A DNA stretch of 64,000 bases from Streptomyces sp. MBT53 (lineage in GTDB: Bacteria; Actinomycetota; Actinomycetes; Streptomycetales; Streptomycetaceae). Shown here piece after piece: positions 1 through 13,253 of this stretch. Location of the stretch: the NCBI RefSeq assembly GCF_016654115.1, contig NZ_JAEQAZ010000016.1:1-64000 (forward strand), in the 5' to 3' direction. The notes under the pieces were generated by a model. That model was not told the origin of the DNA, did no database searches, and saw only the letters and a list, made by a program, of their open reading frames with translations. Positions within the stretch are counted from its first letter, which is position 1, and every line of letters starts with the position of its first letter. The position numbers and the translations under genes were made by a program.

Positions 1-5886
<5,886 letters not shown>

Positions 5887-5941
5887 AATCACGGTACTTA
5901 CCCCGACAGCAGAACCCTACGAAAGGCAAGGAAACCCCGAC

Positions 5942-6145
5942 ATGAGCAACCCGTTCGAGAACCCCGAAGGCGTCTACTCCGTCCTCGTCAACGGCGAGGG
6001 CCAGTACAGCCTGTGGCCCGACTTCGTGGACGTACCGGCCGGCTGGACGGTCGCGCACGGACCCGCCGCCCGGCAGGAATGCCTGGACCACATCGAGGCC
6101 AACTGGACGGACATGCGGCCCAAGAGCCTGGTCGACGGGGTCTGA
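5942..6145 (+). CDS. MbtH-like NRPS accessory protein
   Basis: A 67-residue protein starting [17 protein letters not shown], with the family hallmarks [13 protein letters not shown] and a C-terminal W-T-D-M-R-P-KSL. MbtH proteins bind adenylation domains and are often needed for their folding or activity. The gene lies 55 bp after the NRPS stop, with a purine-rich GAAAGGCAAGGA stretch before the ATG, so it is almost certainly cotranscribed with the NRPS and serves it. Length is normal for the family. It is the last gene of the rightward transcript and is followed at once by a strong hairpin. Confidence 0.95.
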   Translation: MSNPFENPEGVYSVLVNGEGQYSLWPDFVDVPAGWTVAHGPAARQECLDHIEANWTDMRPKSLVDGV

Positions 6146-6153
6146 GCACATGA

Positions 6154-6196
6154 AAGGGGGGCCGGTCCGAGTCATGAACTCGGGCCGGCCCCCCTT
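6154..6196. terminator. Bidirectional hairpin terminator between mbtH and the siderophore-binding lipoprotein
   Basis: Arms 6154-6172 and 6178-6196 form a stem of about 19 bp with one G-T wobble and a 5-nt loop (CATGA). It begins with AAGGGGGG and ends CCCCCCTT, so it works as an A/T-flanked hairpin on either strand. It sits exactly between convergent genes. Confidence 0.85.
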
Positions 6197-6204
6197 CCGT
6201 CGGG

Positions 6205-7281
6205 TCAGGAGGCGGGTTGCTCCACCTTCGTCGACGCCTTGCCGTCCACCGCCGCCGAGAGCTGCGGCACCAGGCGGTCCAGGACGTAGGGGATGCTCAA
6301 CACGGTGGAGAGGGATACCGCGTTGCCGTAGTCACTGGTCTCCTTGATGAAGACCTCGCGGCCCTGCTTCACCACGTTCAGGTCGCCGTAGATCTTGTCG
6401 TTGTGCAGCTTGGTGACGGCCGTGGTGGTGTCCGGCACGATCCACACGGCGACCTTCTGGTCGAGGAGGTCGTAGCGCTCCTTGCTGATGTTGGCGCCGA
6501 ACGTGTCCCCGATGACCTTGTCGAGATCCTTCGGGAGCGAGAAGCCCAGGTCGGACAGGAGGCGGGAGCGCGGGTCCTGGCTGCCGTAGACGAAGACGCC
6601 CTCGTACGGGGTGGCCATGACGGCGGAGGCACCGGCGAACGCGGGGTTGGCCTTCTTGGCCGCGTCGAACTTGGCCTCGACGCCCGATACCAGGGTCTTG
6701 GCCTCGTCCGCCTTGCCGAGCGCCTGACCGATCTCCTCGGTCTGCTGCTGCCACGGCACGCCGTAGTCGTTGTAGGCCTTCGGCTGGGCGACGACCGGCG
6801 CGAACTGCGACAGGCTCTGGTACTGGGCCTTGGTCAGACCCGAGTAGACGGCGAGGATCAGATCGGGCTTCAGGGCGGCGATCTTCTCCACCTGGGGGCC
6901 GGTGCCGGTGTCCTTGAGGACGGTCGGCGCGGGTGAACTCCCCAGCTTGTCCGTGGCCCACGGGCCGATGGCGCCCTTGTAGCCGCCGAGCCATTCGGTC
7001 GTGCCGACCGGGACCTTGCCGAGGGCGAGGACGGCGTCCTGATCGGTGAGACCGACGGTGACGATCCGCTTGGGCTCGGACTTGATCGTCGTACTGCCGA
7101 ACTTGTGGGCGATCGTCACGGGGAACGCGTCGGCGGAGACCTTCGCCTCCGAACCCGCCGTCTCCGAAGAGGACGCATCGGAACCGGAGTCGGAGGAACC
7201 GCAGCCCACCGCCGTGACGGCCAGCAGGAGTACGGAGGCGAGCAGGCCGGACAGCCGGGAGGCTCTGGTGGCGCGGGGCAT
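6205..7281 (-). CDS. Iron-siderophore ABC transporter substrate-binding lipoprotein (FecB/CchF type)
   Basis: 358 residues with a lipoprotein signal: a hydrophobic run (LLASVLLLAVTAVGC) with the lipobox Cys at about residue 27, then a Ser/Gly/Asp-rich linker. The mature part has class III binding-protein motifs (PKRIVTVGLTDQDAVLALGKVPVGTT; EKIAALKPDLILAVYSGL). It should capture ferric siderophore outside the membrane. It is the third gene of a leftward operon, 48 bp after the upstream ABC gene, with a GAAGGA ribosome site. No FecC/FecD permease or FecE ATPase is visible, so either those are elsewhere or uptake goes through the adjacent half-transporters. Family assignment is firm; ligand is inferred. 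Confidence 0.92.
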   Translation of the reverse strand: MPRATRASRLSGLLASVLLLAVTAVGCGSSDSGSDASSSETAGSEAKVSADAFPVTIAHKFGSTTIKSEPKRIVTVGLTDQDAVLALGKVPVGTTEWLGGYKGAIGPWATDKLGSSPAPTVLKDTGTGPQVEKIAALKPDLILAVYSGLTKAQYQSLSQFAPVVAQPKAYNDYGVPWQQQTEEIGQALGKADEAKTLVSGVEAKFDAAKKANPAFAGASAVMATPYEGVFVYGSQDPRSRLLSDLGFSLPKDLDKVIGDTFGANISKERYDLLDQKVAVWIVPDTTTAVTKLHNDKIYGDLNVVKQGREVFIKETSDYGNAVSLSTVLSIPYVLDRLVPQLSAAVDGKASTKVEQPAS

Positions 7282-7329
7282 CGGATGATCCTTCTGTTCG
7301 TCGCGATGGGTCGGCGGGGGGTGACGGGT

Positions 7330-9159
7330 TCAGGGGGTGTCTGCGGAGCGGCTGTCGGACCAGGCCTGCCAGAGCGCGGCGTACTGGCCCCAGGCGGCGA
7401 GGAGTTCGTCGTGCGTGCCGTTCTCCACGACCCGGCCTTCGCTGAGGACGACCACCCGGTCCGCGGAGGCGGCCTGGCTCAGCCGGTGCGCCACGACCAA
7501 CGCGGTACGGCCGCGCAGGGCCTGTTCGGCGGCCTCGTCGAGCTGACGGGCGCCCGAACTGCCCGCCTCCGCCGTCGCCTCGTCGAGCACGACGACCGGC
7601 GGGTCGGCCAACAGCAGCCGGGCCAGGGCGAGTTGCTGGGCGCGGTCGGCGGTCAGCCGGTGGCCGCCGTCGCCCACGACCGTGTCCAGGCCCTCCGGCA
7701 GCGCCTCGGCCCAGCCGAGCGCGCCCACCGTTTCGAGCGCTTCCTGCAGTTCCTCGATGTGGGCGTCCGGGCGGGCCAGTCGCAGATCGTCGACGAGCGG
7801 TCCGGCGAAGACATGGACCTCCTGTGTGACGAGCCCGACCAACTGCCCGGCCTCGTCCGGCTCTTGACCGCCGACATCGATCCGCCCCGCCTGTGGGCGG
7901 TGCAGCCCCGCGACCAGCTTGGCGAGCGTCGTCTTGCCCGCACCGGTCGTCCCGACCAGCGCGACCCGCTCCTTGGGCCGGATCTCCAAGTCGACGTCGT
8001 GCAGGACCGGGCGGCCCGCCACATACGCGTGCGAGACACCGGTCAGCGTCACGGACGGAGGTCCGGCCGCGGTCGTACGGTCGTCCGCGTGCCCGGCGAC
8101 CACCGGCGCGGGTTCGTCCACGACCCCAACGAGCCTGGCCAGTCCGGCCGTTGCCGACTGGGCGTCGTCCAGCAGCACCAGGGCGGTGTTGACCGGACCG
8201 AAGAGACTGTGGAAGTAGAGCGCGGCGGCGGTGGCCGTACCGACCGAGGCGGAACCGTCGCGCACCAGCAGGAACCCGGTGACCAGGACGGCGGACAGCC
8301 CCAGATACTCCGCGATGTGCAGCCGACTGTAGAAGCGCAGCATCAGCCGCACCCCGCTCATCGTCAACTCCACGGCGGCACGCGAGCGTTCGGTGACCTG
8401 CCGGGTGTGCCCCTTCTGCAGCCGGTACGCCCGTACGGTCCGCGCCCCGCCGATGGTGTCCAGCAACTGCTGCTGCTGGGTCCCGGTCGCGATGCGCTCC
8501 TTGGCGTACAGCGGAACGGCGTTGCGCACATACCAACGGGCGGTGTGCGCCTGCACGGGCACGGCGATCAGCGCGGCGAGCAGGAAGCGCCAGTCCAGCA
8601 GGGCGAGCGCGCCCAGGGTCAGCACGATCGACAGCGCGGACCGCGCCAGTTCGGGCAGCGCGCCGCGCACGGCGTCGGCGACCCGTGAAACATCGCGCGT
8701 CACACGGGAGTTGAGGTCGCCCGACCCGGCCTTCTCGATCCGGTCCAGGGGCAGCGACAGCGCCCGCTCCACGAACAGTTCACGCAGCCGCGCGAGCGCG
8801 GTCTCCCCGAGCCGGGACACCAGCGACATGCCCAGCGCGGTGGTCACGCCCTGGACCAGGGCGACCCCGGCCAGCGCGACCACGGGCAGCGTGAGCGCGT
8901 CGGGGGAGCGACGCTCGGTGACCACGTCGACGATATGGCCCAGCAGCGGCTGGGTGAGCAGCCCGACAGCCGTGGCGACCACCATCAGCCCGAACCCGGC
9001 GAAGGCCAACCCCCGCTGCGGACGCAGCAGTTCGCGCACGGCGGCACGGGTGCGGGCGGGGGTGGCGGTGGGGAGCAGCGCGCGGTCGGAGTCCGTCCGC
9101 AGGACTTCGGAGTCCGTCCGCACGTCCTCGGCGTCCGTCCGTATGTCTTCTGTCGTCAT
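7330..9159 (-). CDS. ABC half-transporter (TMD-NBD), intact Walker motifs but degenerate signature
   Basis: 609 residues: N-terminal tail with three heptads (IRTDAED, VRTDSEV, LRTDSDR), a six-helix transmembrane domain (about 35-330), then an NBD. Walker A is GTTGAGKTT and Walker B VVVLDEAT, both intact, with an H-loop in VVAHRLS. The ABC signature is LTADRAQQ instead of LSGGQ. It overlaps the upstream half-transporter gene by 4 bp (ATGA, 9156-9159), implying translational coupling and a heterodimer. The context resembles siderophore exporters or IrtAB-like importers of actinobacteria; direction of transport cannot be told from sequence. Confidence 0.92.
   Translation of the reverse strand: MTTEDIRTDAEDVRTDSEVLRTDSDRALLPTATPARTRAAVRELLRPQRGLAFAGFGLMVVATAVGLLTQPLLGHIVDVVTERRSPDALTLPVVALAGVALVQGVTTALGMSLVSRLGETALARLRELFVERALSLPLDRIEKAGSGDLNSRVTRDVSRVADAVRGALPELARSALSIVLTLGALALLDWRFLLAALIAVPVQAHTARWYVRNAVPLYAKERIATGTQQQQLLDTIGGARTVRAYRLQKGHTRQVTERSRAAVELTMSGVRLMLRFYSRLHIAEYLGLSAVLVTGFLLVRDGSASVGTATAAALYFHSLFGPVNTALVLLDDAQSATAGLARLVGVVDEPAPVVAGHADDRTTAAGPPSVTLTGVSHAYVAGRPVLHDVDLEIRPKERVALVGTTGAGKTTLAKLVAGLHRPQAGRIDVGGQEPDEAGQLVGLVTQEVHVFAGPLVDDLRLARPDAHIEELQEALETVGALGWAEALPEGLDTVVGDGGHRLTADRAQQLALARLLLADPPVVVLDEATAEAGSSGARQLDEAAEQALRGRTALVVAHRLSQAASADRVVVLSEGRVVENGTHDELLAAWGQYAALWQAWSDSRSADTP
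9085..9147 (-). repeat. Three 21-bp tandem repeats in the N-terminal tail of the ABC gene
   Basis: Units 9085-9105, 9106-9126 and 9127-9147 share a GTCCGTCCG core and encode three imperfect heptads x-RTDxE/D-x before the first membrane helix. Copy number could vary between strains. Confidence 0.8.
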
Positions 9160-10865
9160 GCCAGCACCGCCGTCCGGTAGGTCGCGTCGGTCCGCACCAG
9201 ATCGGCGTGGGTGCCCTCGGCGCCGACGCGCCCGGCGTCGAGGAGGATGACGTGGTCGGTGACGGCGAGAAGTGCCGGGCTGTTGGTCACGACGATCGTG
9301 GTGCTGCCCTGCCGGTACTCGCGCAGCCCCTCCGCGATCCGCGCCTCGGTCACCGTGTCGACGGCCGTCGTCGGATCGTGCACGACCAGGACCGGTGACC
9401 CGGCCCGCAACGCCCGTGCCAGCAGCACGCGTTGACGCTGCCCGCCCGACAGGGACCGGCCGCCCTCACCGACCCCGGTGGCGGTCCCGTACGGCAGCGA
9501 CTCGGCGACCTCGTCGGCACGGGCGGCGGCCATGGCGTGCTCGGTACGGAGATCGGCCTCCTCGCTCGCCGACTCCTCCTCCGGCGTCACGTTCTCCGCC
9601 AACGAGCCCTCGAACAGGGCCGCGTCATGGGCGGCGACCAGCACCGCCGCCCGAAGTCCCGTCGGATCCAGCCGAGTCAGGGGCACACCGTCCAGCTCCA
9701 CCGAGCCCGACTCGGGGTCGGTCTCCCTGCCCAGACAGCGCAACAGGGCCTCGGCGCCGGCCGGATCCGTCACCGCGATGCCGGTCAACCGCCCGGCGCG
9801 CAGGTCGAGATCGACACCGTCGAGGCCGCCGAGTCGTACGCCCCGAAGTCGCAGTTCGCCGCGCACGGGCTCGGTGACCGGGTCGTCGCCGTCCACGACG
9901 GCGGGCCCGGCCGCGAGCACCTCGGCGACCCGGGCGGCCGAGGCCCGGCCCTGTGCAAGCTCGGCGTTGACCCAGGCGAACGTCTCCAACGGCCCCAGCA
10001 GGAACAGTGCGAGCCCCACGGCCGACACCAACTGCCCCAACGTAAGGGACCCGTTGAGGGCGAGCCGTCCGCCCACCAGGGCGATGAGTGCGATGAACCC
10101 ACCGGTGAGCGCGAGCACGAGCCCGGTCTGCCAGGACTCGGCACGCGCCGAACGCAGCGTGGCGGCAAGGGAGATACGACTCGTCCGCCGATACCGCTCG
10201 ACGGCGGCCTGCTGCGCACCGAGCCCCTTCAGCACCCGCAGCCCGGCCACCAGGTCGGCGGCCACGCCCGAGGCATGGGCGGCCCGGTCCTGCTCGGCCT
10301 CGCTGCGCCGCTCCAGCGGCTTGGACAGCAGATGCCCGAGCCACAGCAGAACAGGCGTCCCCAGCAGGACGATCAGTCCGAGCGTCACCGAGATCAGCAG
10401 CAGCGCGACGGCACTCACCGTGACCCCCGCGAGGGCCCAGATCCCGCTCATCAAAGCCATGTTGACCGCGCCGACCCGCTTGGCGTCCTCGGTGGCGACA
10501 TTGGCCAGCTCACCGGGCAGCCGCCCGTCCTCGGCACCGCCGCGCGCATCGAGCACCCGGTCCACGATCGCCAACCGCAGTGTGTGCGCGGCCTCTTCGG
10601 CCCCGCGCTCACCGGCCTTGGCACCGAGCCGGAAACTCCACGACAGCGTCACGTACATGAGGGCCAGCACGCCGAGCCAGAGCGCCAGCCGCCCCGCGTC
10701 CTGACCGGCGACGGCCTGATCGATGACGACGCCGATGAGCACCGGCACCAGGGCTTCCCCCAGTTGGTGCACGCACCCGAGCGCCGAGCCGAGAGCGACG
10801 CGCCGCATCTGTCCCTTGACCGAGCGCGTCAGAACATCCCGCCCCGACAGTTCCCCTGCTCCCAC
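9156..10865 (-). CDS. ABC half-transporter (TMD-NBD), degenerate Walker motifs but intact signature
   Basis: 569 residues, GTG start with GGAGGG 7 nt upstream. A six-helix transmembrane domain (about 20-310) precedes an NBD. The P-loop is missing its Lys (AVTDPAGAEALLRC in place of GxxGxGKS/T) and Walker B ends VVHDPTT, so the catalytic Glu is replaced by Pro. The signature LSGGQRQR is intact. This complements the partner encoded downstream: together they would form one complete ATP site and one dead site. First gene of the iron-box operon; the stop overlaps the next start. Confidence 0.92.
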   Translation of the reverse strand: MGAGELSGRDVLTRSVKGQMRRVALGSALGCVHQLGEALVPVLIGVVIDQAVAGQDAGRLALWLGVLALMYVTLSWSFRLGAKAGERGAEEAAHTLRLAIVDRVLDARGGAEDGRLPGELANVATEDAKRVGAVNMALMSGIWALAGVTVSAVALLLISVTLGLIVLLGTPVLLWLGHLLSKPLERRSEAEQDRAAHASGVAADLVAGLRVLKGLGAQQAAVERYRRTSRISLAATLRSARAESWQTGLVLALTGGFIALIALVGGRLALNGSLTLGQLVSAVGLALFLLGPLETFAWVNAELAQGRASAARVAEVLAAGPAVVDGDDPVTEPVRGELRLRGVRLGGLDGVDLDLRAGRLTGIAVTDPAGAEALLRCLGRETDPESGSVELDGVPLTRLDPTGLRAAVLVAAHDAALFEGSLAENVTPEEESASEEADLRTEHAMAAARADEVAESLPYGTATGVGEGGRSLSGGQRQRVLLARALRAGSPVLVVHDPTTAVDTVTEARIAEGLREYRQGSTTIVVTNSPALLAVTDHVILLDAGRVGAEGTHADLVRTDATYRTAVLA

Positions 10866-10891
10866 CAGCCACCCTCCGGAAACCGGCCAAC

Positions 10892-10910
10892 TTAGGCAAG
10901 GCTACCTTAA
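10892..10910 (-). promoter_or_regulatory. Iron box (DmdR/IdeR-type operator)
   Basis: TTAGGCAAGGCTACCTTAA matches the actinobacterial DtxR-family consensus TTAGGTTAGGCTAACCTAA at 15 of 19 positions and keeps the TTAGG ends. It lies 26 bp upstream of the GTG of the first half-transporter gene, where iron-loaded repressor would block the leftward operon. The consensus is established knowledge; binding is inferred. Confidence 0.82.
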
Positions 10911-11084
10911 GTGAATTGCGGGAAGTGAGAGCCCTTTCTGCCCGCTCAGTAGGTAACGGAGCGGTTCCGATGCGCTCGATCGGCGGGGCGTCGGCCCGTG
11001 ACGGCGAGCGGTACCCTTCCCGGAGTGCGCCCTTTTGCGCGGCGCGCGCAGGCAAGGCGGTACGCGAACTCGGGAGGACCGGCG

Positions 11085-11729
11085 TTGCACGTCCAGGAAT
11101 GGCTCGACACGGTTCCCCCGGTGGCCGTCTACGCCTTGGTGGCGCTGGTCATCGGGGTGGAGAGCCTGGGCATCCCGCTGCCGGGCGAGATCGTCCTGGT
11201 CTCGGCGGCGCTGCTCTCCTCCCAGCACTCCGGCATCAACCCGATCATCCTCGGCGCCTGCGCCAGCCTCGGCGCGGTGATCGGCGACTCCATCGGCTAC
11301 GCGATCGGCCGCAAGGGCGGACGCCCGCTGCTCGCCTGGCTCGCCGACAAGTTCCCCAGACACTTCAGCGAGGGCCATGTGGCCACCGCTGAGCGGTCGT
11401 TCGAGAAGTGGGGCATGTGGGCCGTCTTCTTCGGCCGCTTCATCGCCCTGCTCCGCATCTTCGCCGGCCCGCTCGCGGGCGTACTGCACATGCCGTACTG
11501 GAAGTTCCTGACCGCCAACCTCCTCGGCGGAATCATCTGGGCGGGCGGCACCACGGCGGTCGTCTACTACGTAGGCATCGTCGCCGAGGACTGGCTGAAG
11601 CGCTTCTCGTACTTCGGCCTGGCAGCGGCGGTACTGGTGGGCCTGGCCTCGATGCTGATGGTCAGGCGCAAGGCCCAGAAGATGAACGCGGCGAAAAAGG
11701 AACCCGAGCCAGTCAACGCCGCCGAGTAA
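11085..11729 (+). CDS. DedA/SNARE-associated family membrane protein
   Basis: 214 residues from a TTG start preceded by GGGAGGA. The family motifs are clear: G-x-PLPGEIVLVSAALL near the N terminus and FFGRFIALLRIFAGPLAG, the signature carrying conserved Arg residues, then hydrophobic C-terminal helices. DedA proteins are polytopic membrane proteins, some acting as lipid-carrier flippases linked to envelope homeostasis. An in-frame GTG at 11025, 7 nt after a TACCCT box at 11012, would give a longer, leaderless form, and a GTG at 10998 a longer one still. I prefer the TTG because homologs as I recall them begin at HVQEWLD. Confidence 0.88.
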   Translation: MHVQEWLDTVPPVAVYALVALVIGVESLGIPLPGEIVLVSAALLSSQHSGINPIILGACASLGAVIGDSIGYAIGRKGGRPLLAWLADKFPRHFSEGHVATAERSFEKWGMWAVFFGRFIALLRIFAGPLAGVLHMPYWKFLTANLLGGIIWAGGTTAVVYYVGIVAEDWLKRFSYFGLAAAVLVGLASMLMVRRKAQKMNAAKKEPEPVNAAE

Positions 11730-11732
11730 AAC

Positions 11733-11810
11733 AGGGGCGCGGGGCTGTGTTTGATCTGCGGCTCCGCCGCGTGGGCGCGCCCAGCCCCAACGGACCCGCA
11801 CCCGCCAACG
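11733..11810. repeat. Interspersed GC-rich repeat element, copy 1
   Basis: AGGGGCGCGGGGCT, then CTGCGGCTCCGCCGCG (hairpin GCGGC/GCCGC) and an ACCCGCACCCGCCAACG end. Most of it is shared with 52599-52674 in the same orientation. It lies between convergent genes (DedA and the carbonic-anhydrase-like gene). I recognise its style as a repeat common at 3' ends of Streptomyces genes. It may serve as a 3' processing or termination structure. Confidence 0.72.
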
Positions 11811-11812
11811 GT

Positions 11813-12340
11813 CTACTCATGCACCCCCTTGTGCGCCTTGGCCAACTCCGCATACATGGTTCCGTTGAGGGTCAGCCCCTCCCGCTCTTCGGGCGTGAGT
11901 TCTCGCCTGACCTTGGCGGGCACTCCGGCGACCAGTGACCCCGCCGGCACAACCATCCCCTGCGGCACCAACGCCTGCGCGGCAACAAGCGAACCCGCCC
12001 CGATCACCGCCCCGTTGAGCACCGTAGCCCCCATCCCGATCAGACAGTCGTCCTCGACGGTCGCCCCATGCACAACGGCGTTGTGCCCCACGGACACCCG
12101 CTCCCCGACGCTCACCGGAAACCCGGGATCGGCGTGCAGCGTGCAGTTGTCCTGGATGTTGCTGCTCGCCCCGACGACGATCCGCTCGACGTCACCGCGC
12201 AACACGGCCCCGTACCAGACACTCGCCCCCGCCGACACCGTCACATCCCCGATCACCGACGCCGTAGGAGCGACGAACGCCGACTCGTCGACCTTCGGTT
12301 CCCTGCCGCCGATACCCGTGATCAACGCCTTGTGCGCCAT
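11813..12340 (-). CDS. Gamma-carbonic-anhydrase-like left-handed beta-helix protein (PaaY/YrdA type)
   Basis: 175 residues beginning MAHKALITGIGGREP, with GAAAGGGAG upstream; a longer in-frame start at 12382 lacks a comparable site. Hexapeptide repeats fill residues 20-140 (VIGDVTVSAGASVWYGAVLRGD; NIQDNCTLHADPGFPVSVG; VSVGHNAVVHGATVEDD). His residues in the TLHAD and VGHNAVVHG motifs match the metal ligands of the gamma-carbonic anhydrase fold. Such proteins bind zinc, and activity varies. It is divergent from the hexapeptide transferase at 12449 and convergent with DedA. Confidence 0.88.
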   Translation of the reverse strand: MAHKALITGIGGREPKVDESAFVAPTASVIGDVTVSAGASVWYGAVLRGDVERIVVGASSNIQDNCTLHADPGFPVSVGERVSVGHNAVVHGATVEDDCLIGMGATVLNGAVIGAGSLVAAQALVPQGMVVPAGSLVAGVPAKVRRELTPEEREGLTLNGTMYAELAKAHKGVHE

Positions 12341-12436
12341 CGTGCTCTCCCTTTCGTCGAAGACACCCGCACCGTATGTCATCGGGTAGGGCGAAGATCA
12401 CAGCGGTCGGACCTCATGGGTGCGGCTCACGCTGAG

Positions 12437-12442
12437 TACCGT
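12437..12442 (+). promoter_or_regulatory. -10 box (TACCGT) for a leaderless transcript
   Basis: TACCGT followed by 6 nt and the GTG start at 12449. No ribosome-binding site intervenes. One of several identical arrangements in this window. Confidence 0.5.
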
Positions 12443-12448
12443 GAGCGG

Positions 12449-13246
12449 GTGCCCAAGCGCAAGAACACGTTCTCAGAATGGCGCCGCCACCTCGCGCAAC
12501 GCGCTGTCCACGCGGGCTGGGCCTGGGTGCAGCGCACGGGCTCCGTGACCGCCGCGCACCCGGGACGGTTCCGCTTCGGCGCGATGGGAACAGGTACCAG
12601 ACTCGCCTTCCCGCTCGGCACCGTCTTCGGCGAACCGTGGATCCATCTCGGCGCCCACTGCATCGTCGGCGAACAGGTCACCCTGACCGCGGGCCTGATG
12701 CCCGACCTCGACCTCGGCCCCGACCCGATCCTGCGCCTCGGCGACGGCGTCGTCCTCGGCCGCGGCAGCCACGTCATCGCCGACACGACGGTCACCATCG
12801 GCAGCGACTGCTACTTCGGGCCGTACGTCTACGTCACCTCCACGAACCATTCCTACGACGACCCGCACGAGCCCATCGGCAAGCAGTGGCCGCGCATGGA
12901 GCCCGTCGAGATCGGCCCGGGCTGCTGGATCGGCACCGGCGCGGTGATCCTGCCGGGCGCGCGGATCGGCCGGAACGTGGTGGTGGCGGCCGGTGCGGTG
13001 GTCCGGGGCACGGTGCCCGACCACGCCGTGGTGGCGGGCGCGCCCGCACGGGTCGTACGACGCTGGACTCCGGCGGAGGGCTGGCAGCCACCGCTGCGGA
13101 CGCCCGCGCCGGTGCCGATCCCCGAGGGCGTCACCCCGGACCAGCTGAACGCGCTGGCCGGTCTGGACGAGGAGACCGCGGCGCGGCTCGCCGAACTCGA
13201 CGACGACACGATCGCGCGGCTGGCGGAACTCGACGCCGAAGCCTGA
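12449..13246 (+). CDS. Hexapeptide-repeat acyltransferase
   Basis: 265 residues from GTG (PKRKNTFSEWRRH). A basic N-terminal helix precedes a left-handed beta-helix (IHLGAHCIVGEQVTLTAG; ILRLGDGVVLGRGSHVIAD; EIGPGCWIGTGAVILPGARIG) and the acetyltransferase-like segment TSTNHSYDDP followed by VVVAAGAVVRG and VVAGAPARVVR. These match NodL/LacA-like O-acetyltransferases; the acceptor is unknown. The C terminus is acidic and repetitive (LAGLDEETAARLAELDDDTIARLAELDAEA region). A TACCGT box 6 nt before the GTG suggests a leaderless transcript. It converges on the EamA gene with 7 bp between stops. Confidence 0.85.
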   Translation: MPKRKNTFSEWRRHLAQRAVHAGWAWVQRTGSVTAAHPGRFRFGAMGTGTRLAFPLGTVFGEPWIHLGAHCIVGEQVTLTAGLMPDLDLGPDPILRLGDGVVLGRGSHVIADTTVTIGSDCYFGPYVYVTSTNHSYDDPHEPIGKQWPRMEPVEIGPGCWIGTGAVILPGARIGRNVVVAAGAVVRGTVPDHAVVAGAPARVVRRWTPAEGWQPPLRTPAPVPIPEGVTPDQLNALAGLDEETAARLAELDDDTIARLAELDAEA

Positions 13247-13253
13247 GCGGCGC

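Noticed and set aside
6332..8536. A 734-codon minus-strand frame over the ABC and FecB genes
   Set aside because: It overlaps two well-supported genes in another frame on the same strand and shows Arg-rich shadow composition.
9085..9147. CRISPR-like tandem repeats
   Set aside because: Units are only 21 bp, contiguous without spacers and in frame within a coding region.
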